DNA of 64,000 nucleotides from Cliona cf. orientalis (lineage: Eukaryota; Porifera; Demospongiae; Clionaida; Clionaidae): assembly GCA_963930775.1 (NCBI GenBank), contig OZ005689.1, positions 37,219,493 through 37,283,492 on the forward strand, in the 5' to 3' direction. Of the stretch, positions 46,930 through 58,354 are shown piece by piece. The notes under the pieces are model-generated. The model was given only the letters and a program-made list of their open reading frames with translations. It was not told the origin of the DNA and ran no database searches. The position numbers and the translations under genes were made by a program. How positions within the stretch are numbered: the stretch's first letter is position 1; every line of letters begins with the position of its first letter.

Positions 46930-47609
46930 AACTCAATGGAAAACTATCAATTCTCACTCCAGTATAGTGCTCAAAGTGGAATAAGGTGAGGAATAGTGGA
47001 AAGGGCTGGGTAAATGTATGCCTTGTAGCATTTTGCCAAATCAGGTACAACTATCCTTGGTTAGGTTTGTTATAGCAGCATAAGTAGAGAGGGAGGGAGA
47101 GCTAGAGGAGAGGGGAGACCAGAGAATAATATGTAGGTTGTTACCTAGATAACTAGCGACAGAATATTCTCCAATACGTGTCTAATATTGTTTACTGTAC
47201 AGCAGTTTTACTTGTGGCACTGGTCCACCAGTTTAATGAAGACTTGTTTTCCCCACACCCTTACTTCCACTCCCTCCCCCCTTAATGCACACCTGTCTTC
47301 CCCCTTAGGAACCTGATTAGTCAGGCCAGCTATTTGTCAAGATTTACAGTTCTTTCCCATGGCATCCTTCACTGGGCTACAGGATCAGGTAGGAGTGCAC
47401 AATTATTGATATCTGTCTTATGTTGAGTACATTGCATGTTGGTGCATGTGACTTTTGGCAAAGTTTGATGAGCTTCCTCTGGGTCAGTTCGAACTAATTA
47501 CAACAGCCAAATGTGCTGAGGCAGCTACTTTATGCCACAATGTAAACTCACTCTCCATCATCTCAAAACCCATCCCAGTTCTGCCAGTCTTTAGTGTAGA
47601 TGAAGCTGG

Positions 47610-47657
47610 GTGCTATAAGTAGCGTGCTAACATGTTATAGCACGCTACTTATAGCAC
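47610..47657. repeat. 20-bp perfect hairpin
   Basis: GTGCTATAAGTAGCGTGCTA is followed after 8 bases by its exact complement. It is an isolated palindrome in otherwise featureless sequence (47660-48240). Confidence 0.92.
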
Positions 47658-48243
47658 AGTCTAATTACTTATAGTCACCTCATCCATGCTGTGACTGGTG
47701 GTGCCTTTGGTCTGTATGGCTTCCATAGTACAAATGCCATTGAGCCCCAGGGCTGACACACCCCTTCAGTCGGATCTTCCCAGATGTCCATTGACCGTTT
47801 GAGGTACAGGTGTTGGTATGTAATTACCCTGAGTTGCATTTGTAGGCTACACAGATTTGGTTGGCCTATTGGCATCCAAGTGTAGAGTGTAGTGCAGCAT
47901 GAAGTTCAACGCATGGGGTAGCATGGGGTACCTTTTCTAAAGAGCTCTGGAAGGCATCTGCATGAGGAGCCCAATTTTGAATCGGTATGCTCCATTATAG
48001 TAATAATGTTCCCTTCAAAGGATTTCCTGCTCCCACAGATTTGGTGGGCAAGAGTTATGTATTTGCCACAAATGTCATATCATCCCCCAGTTTTTGTGTG
48101 GTCAAATATATAATTTGGAGTACAGAGAAACAATTGACACTCTGTATGTCTGGAGTGCACTTTACGTAGCTGGTACATGTTTGTGTTGGCGTTTTAAGTG
48201 CATATACAGTTGCAAATCTTTGATTCCCAGTGGAATGTGCTTA

Positions 48244-48510
48244 TTACCCTGCGTGCATGCTCAAGGGGTCATGTAATAGGTCGTGTCGTCATCATGAGCA
48301 AAAATATTGCTATATCTCAAGACATAGGCACCTGAGGGACAACAAATTGATCGAATTTGGTAAATGCTGGCTTCAGTGTATTTCAAATTGAGGTCACAGT
48401 AGTGCCTTTCATTGGCCACCATAGCCACGGCTATTGACAGTGCCTACTGAATGCATGGTACATGTATGCCAAATGTGCTTTCTGCTCATGTGCACAGGGC
48501 CCTATAGCTA
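48244..48510 (+). repeat. Dispersed repeat, diverged copy
   Basis: It shares a chain of words with 48955-49363 and 61013-61395, including ATATCTCAAG/GAGTTCTAGGC, TGATCGAATT, CACGGCTATTGAC and TTTCTGCTCATG. Non-coding. Confidence 0.65.
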
Positions 48511-48954
48511 TGGGACCAAATCAGAAGGGAGGAGAGAAAGGGAGAGGGAGAGAGGGAGGGAAAGAGAGGGGGGTGGGAGAGAGAGGGCGGAGAGATAGTA
48601 ATAATATTTCAAATAAAAGTATAAGTAAATTAGAGGCAAAATCCAACATCTACTATTGAGATGACATGCAGTTATAACTAGGAGTGCACTACGCTAGATT
48701 TCTAGTAAAGCAATCGGGTTGCTTATAAGTAATGTCAGTACGGACCTGAATGTTTATATAATTACCTGTCCTCCCTCCCCACCCCAAAGTAGATGTACAC
48801 TGTTTGCTGTATTATATGTATACTTAAAATATAGTTGTTACGAACACTGTGTACTGATTGGTCACTCAGAGGTCTCTATTTCTCATAGAGACCTACAAGT
48901 TCTTCATAGAGACCTAGTCCTCAGATCAACTGCCATGGGTACACTTGCTATAAT

Positions 48955-49363
48955 TACCCCACTCGCATGCGCAAGGGGGTAAAGTAATCGGTCGTGTTGT
49001 CGTTATTTTTGTCGTTGTTGTCGTTAGCAGAAAAATCGCCATATCTCGAGTTCTAGGCGTCTGAGCGACTTGCAAGCATGATGAATCGATCGAATTCGGC
49101 GAATAACTGGCCTCAGTGCGCTTCAAATCAAAGGATACGCTCCACAAGCGTGACAAATAGTGTCTTTTTGTTGGCCATCGTAGCCACGCCTATCGACTGG
49201 CCTACTCATTAGTAATGCATGGTTTCTGCTCATGCGCACAACTAACCGCCCTATTATTACACTGGTAAAGATCGTCGAAATGTGTAATGACATGGTCATC
49301 TCTGTAGCTACAGGTTGCGCAACGTGCGCACGGGGTATGTGTTCTACAGAGCTCTAGTTGTAA
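48955..49363 (+). repeat. Dispersed repeat with palindromic CGCATGCGC end
   Basis: It begins ACCCCACTCGCATGCGCAAG, close to a palindrome with GGGGGTAAAG. It continues with words shared with 61013-61395 (gcgtgacaaatagtgtcttt, gtagccacgcctatcga, tgctcatgcgca, actggtaaagatcgtc). A hairpin-tail segment follows directly at 49364-49484, with stem CGTAGAGACC and tip CCCGCTGCGCTCGGGAC. Confidence 0.75.
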
Positions 49364-49916
49364 GTTAGAGACCTCGTCCAGCAGCCTCTACGCTTGTTAG
49401 AGACCCTTGGTAGCGCCCCCGCTGCGCTCGGGACACTACAGCGTTTGGACTTGGGTCTCAAAATCACGTAGAGACCTTGGACTTGTATTATATAGTGGGC
49501 TTCACTATACGTATACGTTTGATTTTTGTGTCTTTTACTTGTTTTCACTAAGTGTAAGGAAATCTTGTATGTTTCTAGCTTACGGACTGCTCTAAATTGA
49601 TCAGTCCGGTACATTTGCATACACACTACTGTGTAAGCGCCCATGGACGCATAATGATTTTGGCCTTCATGGATATGTTTATATAACATTGAGTGCTTGA
49701 AATGCGGCACATAGGTGCTTACCCGCAAGTGGGACACTACGGTAATTGATTTTGCTAAATTAATGATGAAAATGAAGTAAAAATTTTGGATTGGTTTTTT
49801 ATGCTCTAGTCTCTATCTGATCAGTACGGTGCCGTTCTATCCTAGCGAACCGTCGGCGTAATCTTATGTCTGGTTTATCAGTGAGCTGGTCGAGGCGAGA
49901 TAGATTCACTCTGCCA

Positions 49917-50073
49917 CCAATCGAGGAGATCATTGGTAAGTGACTGTACCATCGAGCAGTATTCAGCCACCAATCGAGGAGATCATTGGTAAGTGACTGT
50001 GCCATCGAGCAGTATAGCATATACTGAATACTGCTCAGTGGCACAGTCACTTACCAATGATCTCCTCGATTGG
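49917..50073. repeat. 53-bp tandem pair plus inverted copy (34-bp perfect stem)
   Basis: CCAATCGAGGAGATCATTGG starts direct copies at 49917 and 49970. The 34 bases at 49970-50003 are exactly complementary to 50040-50073. A direct and an inverted duplication therefore sit side by side. Confidence 0.92.
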
Positions 50074-50825
50074 GCTAGCAAGTTGAATAGTCATATTGTA
50101 TGACACAATTTATAATACAGTAAGTATGCATTCAGCAAGATCGTGTTCAACGGCAGAGTGCATTATGTGCTTCTCTGGATCAGCCTGCTGTACACTCACA
50201 CAAAAGTTGATGAAATTCCACAAAATTTGATTATAACACAAATATTGTTAAAATTTATACACGTTTGTTATAGATTTTCTATGATTGATATTCTTGAGAA
50301 TTAGCTACAAAGTGAATACAGTGTGCAACATACAGCTATAGCTCGATCAGGCTCGCCCCAAAATGTTCTACATTTCTCTAGTTACAATGTCATTGATGTG
50401 CATGTATTGGCTTGGGTATGCTGTACTGAAGACGGCTAAAAAGCCAGAAACATACTGACCTCTTAGGCAGGCGGTATGTCTACAGCTCCCTACACTTGCA
50501 TACACACAAGGCAGGACAGATGATAGGAGACATTGATGTCTGGTGCTTGATCAAGGAAGATGGCTTATCAACATTTGATTTAAGCAAGTTCATTGCTGAC
50601 TCTCTATGCCAGGTGCATAGTTCCTATGGACGTTTTATCTCATTTTATTGTTGGACAAAATTATCGTATTCACATAATATCGTGTCAATGAATAACTCCA
50701 GTGCTCGCATGCACACACACACACATATTAGATATTTTACTTTATAGTACTTACATGACATTGTATGTGCAGTGGAAGCAGTCTGTATGCATGCACATCA
50801 CCGTATTGTATATTCATCCATTTAG

Positions 50826-50920
50826 GATACCCCCACGTCCCCTGTATATTCCAACCCCTCAAAGAAAGGTTAGAGAGAGGATACAAAGTATGTCGATTCC
50901 ATCAAATATTTGTTTTGTCT
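50826..50920 (+). pseudogene. Relative of Mutator-like transposase exon 3 start
   Basis: After the acceptor ccatttag the sequence GATACCCCCACGTC matches 25863-25876. It then skips about 90 bases and resumes with CCAACCCCTCAAAGAAAGG and TCCATCAAATATTTG, ending in a stop. The deletion shifts the frame. 50930-51280 holds no gene. Confidence 0.8.
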
Positions 50921-51284
50921 GAGTAGATGCTATACCAGTCACCTGTGCACCTTCACATATTAGCACACAATGCAATCCAATATTGATCAACACCTCTTTT
51001 ATCTGGGTTGATGTGCACCTGATAGCGCCACACACACATGCACACTGATAGTGATGCTGTTGGTGCACGTGACATTTGTGACGTTTGATGACGCGTGTCC
51101 TGCAGCCGTATAATATAATGCATACGGATATAGTGCTAGTGCTAGTGTGCTCTGCATCTGGTTCTGATTGGTTTCGGCAGTCGGACGTACGGTTGTGCCT
51201 AACTAAGGTTAGTGCTTCAAGTTCGAGAAAGCGCTTGTGTTCTGTGTCATTTGAGCGCTAATTTTACTGATTTTCTTTCTACAG

Positions 51285-51370
51285 TGCCGATACGCGATCT
51301 AGGGTGGTCTAGCGAGGGCGACGAGCCTGCCGTAGCACTGCCCCCCCCAACAACACATCACCGGAGCAAG
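51285..51370 (+). other. Exon-like segment duplicated at 57223-57341
   Basis: Both copies start after TTTTCTTTCTACAG and end CACATCACCGGAGCAAG before gtactg. Flanking sequence is shared: ttttactga upstream, and tatgatataagtattacgctg downstream. The encoded peptides are short, Pro-rich and unrecognised. These are probably 5' exons of a transposon-borne gene. Confidence 0.4.
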
Positions 51371-51387
51371 GTACTGGCTATGATATA

Positions 51388-51817
51388 CCGTATTGTCTCT
51401 AATTTAACGGACATCTCTAATTATCCGGACACCATTTTGAATGATTTATTTACCTCTAATTACACCGGACAGTCAACGAAGTACGAATTTTTGTTATTCT
51501 AATCATCCGGACATCGTTGTTCTAAATGCGGACAACTCGGCTAGCGCGCTACCTATACCCGTATCAGTGTATGAAGGAGGCGAGTTGTTCTCGTTCCCAC
51601 CATGAATAGGGAGCTCGAGCCTCCAGGTACCGCATGTACCGTCTCGATCTCTGCAGCTGATCGATCGCACGCCCATTTGACCGAATGCGCATGCGTGAAA
51701 GCGTGTTCTAATTCATCGGACACGTCGAACGCCAACTATTTTCGTGTGCTCTAATTATAGCGGACATTGGCCAAAATAATTATTTTTCTGGTGTCCGTTA
51801 AATTAGAGGTAATACGG
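51388..51817. mobile_element. CCGTA-type short element with empty site at 57360
   Basis: 430 bp. The ends CCGTATTGTCTCTAATTTAA and inverted CCGTATTACCTCTAATTTAA are flanked by TA. The paralogous copy of the host segment reads tatgatataagtatt, the uninterrupted site. Internal TCTAATTATCCGGACA words are subterminal repeats. Just beyond, 51825-51975 is another small inverted-end block (CGCTGTGTCTA ... TAGACACAGCG). Confidence 0.9.
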
Positions 51818-52133
51818 TAAGTATTACGCTGTGTCTAGAGTACCGGCAACGCTATAGACGGCTAGTGAAGCTAGTAGCCGGGGTTTGGGTTTCGGTAAGT
51901 GATTGTTGACGGCTTAGTTGCCGGTAGTCAAATCGCAAAATATCCAGTACCGGTGCCGGTGCTGTAGACACAGCGTAAATAGGTAGCGGCAATCGAGTGG
52001 ATTGACAACAAAAAACAAATCATAAGAAGTACTCTTTCTCGCCGCGAAACAGTCGAGTACACGCGTTGCAGATTTAATTTTTAGGCCACTCCAAATCAAT
52101 CATTGGTTTCTGGGACTATGCGACTATATAATA

Positions 52134-52816
52134 GTTAGACACTGTTTAGGAGGTTTCTATGTGATTTAGAAGACCGAAGGGCTCTATGTAGAATCCCGAG
52201 CAAAGCGAGGGTTCTACTGAGCCCTGAGGTCTTCTAAATCACATAGAAACCGACTAAACAGTGTCTAACATGTTTAGATCCTAGCAACAATGCCCAAAAG
52301 CTAGACACATAAACTGCTGCCTAGCAACAACCCTAACCATAGGCAAGAAAATTTACATGATTTTCTACAGAGCTTTACATGATTTTCTACAGAGCTTACA
52401 TGATTTTCTATGAAGGATAGATACTTCAGTTTAACCAACCAGATCACAGTATTTGTTACAAGTAGGATCTAATACTAATTAGATCCTACTTGTAACAAAT
52501 ACTGTGATCTGATTGGTTAAACTAAAGTATCTATCCTTCATAGAAAATCATGTAAGCTCTGTAGAAAATCATGTAAAGCTCTGTAGAAAATCATGTAAAT
52601 TTTCTTGCCTATGGTTAGGGTTGTTGCTAGGCAGCAGTTTATGTGTCTAGCTTATGGGCATTGTTGCTAGGATCTAAATATGTTAGACACTGTTAGTTGG
52701 TTTCTACGTGATTTAGAAGACCTCAGGGCTCAGTAGAACCCTCGCTTCGCTCGGGATTCTACACAGAGCCCTTCGGTCTTCTAAATCTCGTAGAAACCTC
52801 CTAAACAGTGTCTAAC
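52134..52816. repeat. 683-bp palindrome made of two inverted hairpin-tailed elements
   Basis: The arms (about 335 bp each) meet at 52475, around TAGGATCTAATACTAATTAG. Each arm is one hairpin-tailed element. Each therefore carries its own hairpin (52134-52270 and about 52680-52816) with tips CCCGAGCAAAGCGAGGG and CCCTCGCTTCGCTCGGGA. Three tandem GATTTTCTACAGAGCT-type repeats lie in each arm. The arms differ at scattered positions, so this is not a simple assembly mirror. Confidence 0.92.
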
Positions 52817-52828
52817 TATTATTTAGAT

Positions 52829-53130
52829 CATAGCTGTAATGAATACTGCAATTTGATTGGCTACTGACAGGTATCTATATCTCATAGTCACCTACAAGCT
52901 TCTCATAGTCACCTACAAGATTTTCATAGTCACCTACAAGTTTTGCCCTCTGGCTCTTAGCAATACAAAACTATATGATCTAAACTTGTTAGACACTGTT
53001 TAGTCGGTTTCTATGTGATTTAGAAGACCTCAGGACTCTCATAGAACCCTCGCTTCGCTCGGGATTCTATATAGAGTCCTTCGGTCTTCTAAATCACATA
53101 GAAACCTCCTAAACAGTGTCTAACTAATAT
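52829..53130 (+). mobile_element. Hairpin-tailed element
   Basis: It begins TTAGATCATAGCTGTAATGA and has ATTTGATTGGCTA, three tandem CTCATAGTCACCTACAAG repeats, then a hairpin (52989-53125) with tip CCCTCGCTTCGCTCGGGA and end CAGTGTCTAAC. Confidence 0.8.
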
Positions 53131-53136
53131 ATAATA

Positions 53137-53905
53137 GTTAGAGACCGAATCCAAGGTCTCTACGCTTTTTAAGAGACCCAAAGGCCCGAGGCTGTGGCAT
53201 CCCGAGCGCAGCGAGGGTGCTACTAAGGGCCTGAGGGTCTCTTAAAAAGCGTAGAGACCATTGGACGAGGTATCTAACTGATTTAGAATAATTATGACAA
53301 CTGTAACCATGACATTTTGCCTAGGGACTAGGCTACTGTTGCACTGTGCATCTTTTCTTTGCCCTTGGCAGCCCAGCAGAGGAGGTTGGCCACGCATCAT
53401 GATACGTCATGTGCACGTGACAAAATTAGCATTCCTGCATAAATTAGCAACTTAGTACTGTACTTATTTCGATCGCAGATTTAGTCAACGACAACTTTCT
53501 TAGCCCGATTTCAAATCGAGAGAGGGAGAACAGACCAACGAAGTCTTAATCAGCCTGAAATGCTAACTTTTGATTCATTATGAACGACAACAAAGCCTCT
53601 TATCTCGCTTATTTGGCAGGGGTTGAACGGGGTTGAAAGGTTGATTTGTCAAGGCTCACCGAGTTCTTTCCCAACGGCATCCTTCGCGAAGCACAAGAGT
53701 GCGCGATTGATACCTGCCATATGTTTCTATACATTTTATATTGGTGCACGTGACACATTGGTGACATTTGATGACGCGTGTCCAACCTCCTCTGGCCCAG
53801 TAATAGACCTGCTTAGAAGACCTCTCAAGAGGTCCATAAGTGAAATAGTGGACCCCCAACTGACCAATCAGATTGCTGCATTTGTTACAAGTATATTCTA
53901 AGTAC
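53137..53905 (-). mobile_element. Hairpin-tailed element interrupted by a Mutator-like element
   Basis: The hairpin at 53137-53278 (stem CTACGCTTTTTAAGAGACCC, tip CCCGAGCGCAGCGAGGG) leads into a body that resumes after 53794. It ends CCAATCAGATTGCTGCATTT ... TATATTCTAA. The uninterrupted version is 60222-60557. Confidence 0.82.
53377..53794. mobile_element. Mutator-like short element (CAGAGGAGG family), nested
   Basis: The ends CAGAGGAGGTTGGCCACGCA and inverted CAGAGGAGGTTGGACACGCG are present. GCCCAG precedes it and GCCCAGTAA follows it. The empty site at about 60449-60457 reads GCCCAGTAA once. A 9-bp duplication with three bases lost on the left is the simplest reading. Confidence 0.85.
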
Positions 53906-54988
53906 AGAAAAAAAACTTTGACAGTTCAAAATCAAGAGTCATTCTTCAGGATTCGACCCGCCATGTGCTGCACGTAAGGCCAACGAGCACAAGAACTTGA
54001 GCTCGAGTAGAGCTCATGCACGAGATCGAGAGGATCATAAATACGTCGTTTTATGTCATATTTACTATGAATATCATTATAGTCCTCATAAATTGGCTTT
54101 TCAAAATATCATGGGGGTGGGTGACCAGAAACTAATGATTAATTTGGAGTGGCCTTAGCTCTATGGAAATTTATATGTAAAAACAATATTCGGTGTCGAC
54201 ATGTCAGAGGAGGTTGGACGCGTCGTCAAACGTCGTCAAAAAGTCATGTGCACAAATATGCAATGTACATATTTATATGTATACATAAGGCAGGTATCAA
54301 TCGTGCACTCCTGGTAGCCCCGCGAAGGATGCTATGGGAAAGAACTCGATAAGCCTTGACAAACCAACCTTTCAACCCCGTTCAACCACAGCCAAACCAG
54401 TGTGTTACGAGGCTTTGTTGTTGGTCATAATCAATTAAAAGTCAGAATTTGAAGATGATTGAGGCTTCGTTTGCCTCTTCTCCCTCTCTGGACTTGAAAT
54501 CAGGCCAAGAAAGTCTTTTATGACTAAATCTGCGATCAAAACAAGTACTAGTACTAGCTATAGTCCAAGCGAAAACTCTTCGTGATAGATAGACTCTTCG
54601 TAGTGAGCCGTCTTGTCTGCAGATCTTGGACGAACTGTTGTCTGGAATGAACTTTGAATTTTGTGCAAATCAGTAATGGACATCCTAGAATGAGCACAAG
54701 GGTAGATTTATGATCCATACTATGTCCTTAACTTGCAGCAGTAGCATGGAATCGATACTGTGTAAACCATCTGAGAATGAAGCCTTGGAAAATTGGAAAA
54801 AAATTCATTGAGCTGCCTGGCTTCTATGTCAAGTATGTGGGGCCGCGCCCTTTGTCCATAGAATTAGAAGTCTCTAGGGAGTAGTCCCATGAGGTAACCA
54901 CAATTACAATGTGTGACGCGTTGTGGCACGCCAGCTATGAATATTTTACAGCTTCCTTTTTCCGATAAAACGGGCACCTTAGTGTAGA

Positions 54989-55229
54989 CAGGGTTTCATC
55001 TAGCGACAAAAATTTGGGGTGGAAGCGCGATGAATGAAGGGGCGTATGTAACACGCCAAGTTCCTTGGGATGTATTTTCTGAGAGTTTGTGGTTTATTTC
55101 AGTTAATGATGATGAAAAAGTGGTGTAATTTTAAGATTTTGTATGATGTCATGATGCTTAATTAAATTAAAAGTCAGATGGGGGGGGGGGGAAGCTTCCC
55201 CCCTGTCCACCCCACTGGATGAAACCCTG
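54989..55229. mobile_element. CAGGGTTTCAT element, 5-bp TSD GTAGA
   Basis: The ends CAGGGTTTCATCTAGCGACA and inverted CAGGGTTTCATCCAGTGGGG are flanked on both sides by GTAGA. It has a G run of about 12 next to the right end. Nested inside the 54205 element. Confidence 0.85.
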
Positions 55230-55270
55230 GTAGACTAATTTAGTCACATGCACGTGACGTATCATGATGC

Positions 55271-55613
55271 AGGGTTTATTTCAAGGGGGGGCAAGGGGGG
55301 GGCTTTTGCCCCCCCTGGAAACTTGGTTGCCCCCCCTAGAAATTTGTTTGTTGGTCCTTATAGAGAGAGAGATGTAGCTGCATAATAATACGAAATCGTA
55401 GCTAAAAATCTGTTGTCATCATCGCCCTCAGAAGCTACCAGAAGCAATCTCAGGGGTTGTAAAATTAAAAATTTTCCTGGGGGAGCATGCCCCCAGACCC
55501 CTCTAGATAGCCGTGCTTACGCACGCACTGTGCTGATTCTTTCAACTTGCCCCCCCTAATATTTGGTCGCTAAGCATTTGCCCCCCCTAGAGCAAAATCC
55601 TGAAATAACCCTG
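55271..55613. mobile_element. CAGGGTTTATTTCA element, 5-bp TSD TGATG
   Basis: The ends CAGGGTTTATTTCAAGGGGG and inverted CAGGGTTATTTCAGGATTTT are flanked by TGATG. Four GCCCCCCC-type blocks lie inside. The empty site is read from the 53377 copy, which has CATCATGATACG uninterrupted. Confidence 0.85.
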
Positions 55614-56490
55614 TGATGCGTGGCCAACCTCCTCTGATTCGGTGTGTAACTCTTGTTCCCAGCCTTTCTCAAAGTGGGGTTATATGGGGGCATGGCTCAG
55701 ACAGTTATGCTGTGGGCATTAATGCACAGCCCACCTAGGGGGGGTCTGGGGGCATGCTCCCCCAGAAAATTTGGAATTTTCGACTCCTTGAGAGTGATTT
55801 TGGACAGTGATTTCGGGGCGAGCCTGAGCGAGCCCCGAATACACGAGAAACCGGAAGCGGTGTATATATGTATATTTTTATTTGTGCATGATCTTGCATA
55901 GCAACCACTCAATGCGCATGCTCAGACACCATGTGGTGGACCGCTAACCGTGACTGGTAAAGGTCGTCATCAGCTGTCGGAATCGTGGCAGTGGAGTATG
56001 GCTTGAGCTCAAGCACGATAAAAATGTACATCGTGGAGCGTGCTACTGGGCAACTTTCAACCAGAATTACTTAAATATCTCGAGCTGGAGCCATGGTAGC
56101 TAGGAGCAATCATTCACAGTTGGCATGATACAGTGCTATGTCCAGTAGTAGTCTCGCTAACCACCCACACTCTTTGTGCAGTGACTGCACCGTTCTCCAG
56201 CTCATTGTAAGAGATATGTAAAGCTTTAATACTGTACTCAAGGATGTCAAGAATCATGCCATCGTCAAACTGAGAGCCCTGCTGCTGATTCCTAGTAAAT
56301 TATTTATCTTGAGCATGCTGCTAGTTAAAGCTGCATGTATATGCCCGTCATGCCATGGTAGTAGACTCGAGTAGACTTGCGACTCAAAACCATGATATTA
56401 ATTACAACACTAGATTATAAATAAAAACTCTGGAGTACAGCTGATGCCATGAGCGAAGGCTCGCCCCGCCTGATGATGTCATCTTCCTAG

Positions 56491-56600
56491 TAGTTATATC
56501 ACGGGCGCGAGGGATGTATGGCATTTATTGCACCGAAGCACGAGGGTGCTTGCGCCCGAGGGTTGAGGGCAACAAATGCCATGCATGCGTGATATAACTA
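56491..56600. repeat. Foldback hairpin, relative of 33691-33819
   Basis: AGTTATATCACGGGCGCGAG and ATGGCATTTATTGCACCGAA are answered around a CG-rich tip. The flank 56605-57130 continues the homology to 33100-33690 in inverted orientation. No gene is seen in 55640-58350 except the exon-like segment at 57223-57341 and a following block with AGTACCGGTGCTGGTAC words. Confidence 0.75.
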
Positions 56601-58354
56601 GTTTTATATCCCGTGGGTATAGCTACCACAGAACACTAGAAAAGAATGAAAAAGATAAGCACGTCTTACTCGAAATAGACACACAAAGCTGCTCCCAGAG
56701 TCAGGCTCTCGAACGTTGATCGAACTTCTGATCGTCTCGTGACCAAGGGCGTTAGCGTGACTAATATCGCCGAGTTCAGAAGCCAAGAAACGAAGCTCGA
56801 GCTCCCTGTCTTAGAAACAAGGCTACGTGTCAGAGTGGCTACACTTTACTGAGGTATCATAAATGCACGATCGACTACTCCGCCCATCGCTTCCGAACTG
56901 TTAGTGTTTCGATCTCCAGCTGCCCTTCTCGCCATTGATCAAGTTTACGGAGCCCTAACTTAGCTTAGGGCCTAAGAGTTGGTTCATATTGTTGCTACTA
57001 ACATATTAGTGCTTGTTCCTGTGGACATTATAATATTGCACAGTAAACTTACCTGAGGCTACTCATATTGCACACTTGCCAGTGCAATATGGCTAATATA
57101 GCACATAGCAACAACATAGCAACGGGATATAAAAGAGAAATTGATACCTGATTCTGACCAATGAGATTACAGTATTTTTTACAACTAGGATATAATTATT
57201 TTTACTGATTTTCTTTCTACAGTGGCACAGGTAGTCTCGTGTGCCGGATCCTGCGTGCCAGCCCCAGCCGATCCAGCAACGTCTAGTGTGGGCGAAGAGC
57301 CCCGCAGGACCTCCCCCCCAACAACACATCACCGGAGCAAGGTACTGACTATGATATAAGTATTACGCTGTACAGATCTAGAGTACCCGCACCAGTACCC
57401 AAGATTTAGTGCTTGGAGTACCGGCAACTCTGTTATTGCTATAGACGGCTAGCGAGGCTAGGAGCGGGAGGTTGTCTTAGTTGCTGGTACTCGAAGCGCA
57501 AAATATCCAGTACCGGTGCTGGTACAGGCCCTTTCCTGTGATATCCTATATGGAATCTTGTGCATGTAACATGCATACCTTGGTGCGTGTCACATGAAGG
57601 TTCTATGTAGCACCCATATTTCATGTAATATGCATGGATTTGTGCCATTTTCCATGCATGCTACATGCACATGCATGTACCATGTGTACAATAGTTGATT
57701 AAAAACCACTTTCAAAAGTATCATAGTATAGGTGGGGTGGAATCAGCATACGTTAAACATGCATCAAACATTTTATGCTACTTATAGGAAGCATGCATGT
57801 CATTTGCCTGTTACTCCTGCTCTACATTCTACCCTTATTTTGACGTGCATATAACATTTATTTTGTCCTTAGTAGTTACTGTAACATGCATATTGTCTTG
57901 ACATGTGCTATATACACAAGACTATTACATTCATGTTGCAGGCACATTTGGGTAAACGTGCAAGTAACATGCATAAGATTTTGTATACTCTAATAGGGTA
58001 CATGTACATGTACCTACTACAGTTTGGATTTGAAGCCACACAGTGCCTTAGCAAGACCTTGACAACAGTGCACTTCTGCTTGTATGAACGTTTACCAGTT
58101 TTTATGTGTGTGCATGAACTAGGGAAAGGACTGTATACAATCGGTGGACTGGACTACTGGACTGATAGATTTTCGAACATTTAGAGGCTCTATAGCTCCA
58201 CCTGTAGAAACACTAGACTGTCTTGGTTTTATATGCTGCCCCCGCCTATCAACCACACCCACTATCTTGGCACTTTGGGCAGTATGCTAGGCGGCCATTG
58301 GACTTGAAACCTTCTTTGAGTAGCTATAAAGCTCTCCTGTCAGCTTATTACATG

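Larger units (their letters stand above)
54205..55636. mobile_element. Mutator-like element (CAGAGGAGG family) with nested insertions
   Basis: The ends CAGAGGAGGTTGGACGCGTC and inverted CAGAGGAGGTTGGCCACGCA are flanked by ATTCGGTGT at 54188-54196 and 55637-55645. Eight extra bases (CGACATGT) lie between the left copy and the TIR. Its right part contains two CAGGG-family elements, and 54550-54985 is unassigned sequence. Confidence 0.8.

Noticed and set aside
50496..50747. Possible exon encoding GDIDVWCLIKEDGLSTFDL
   Set aside because: It has a donor after TGCCAG, but no acceptor or partner could be supported; left unassigned.
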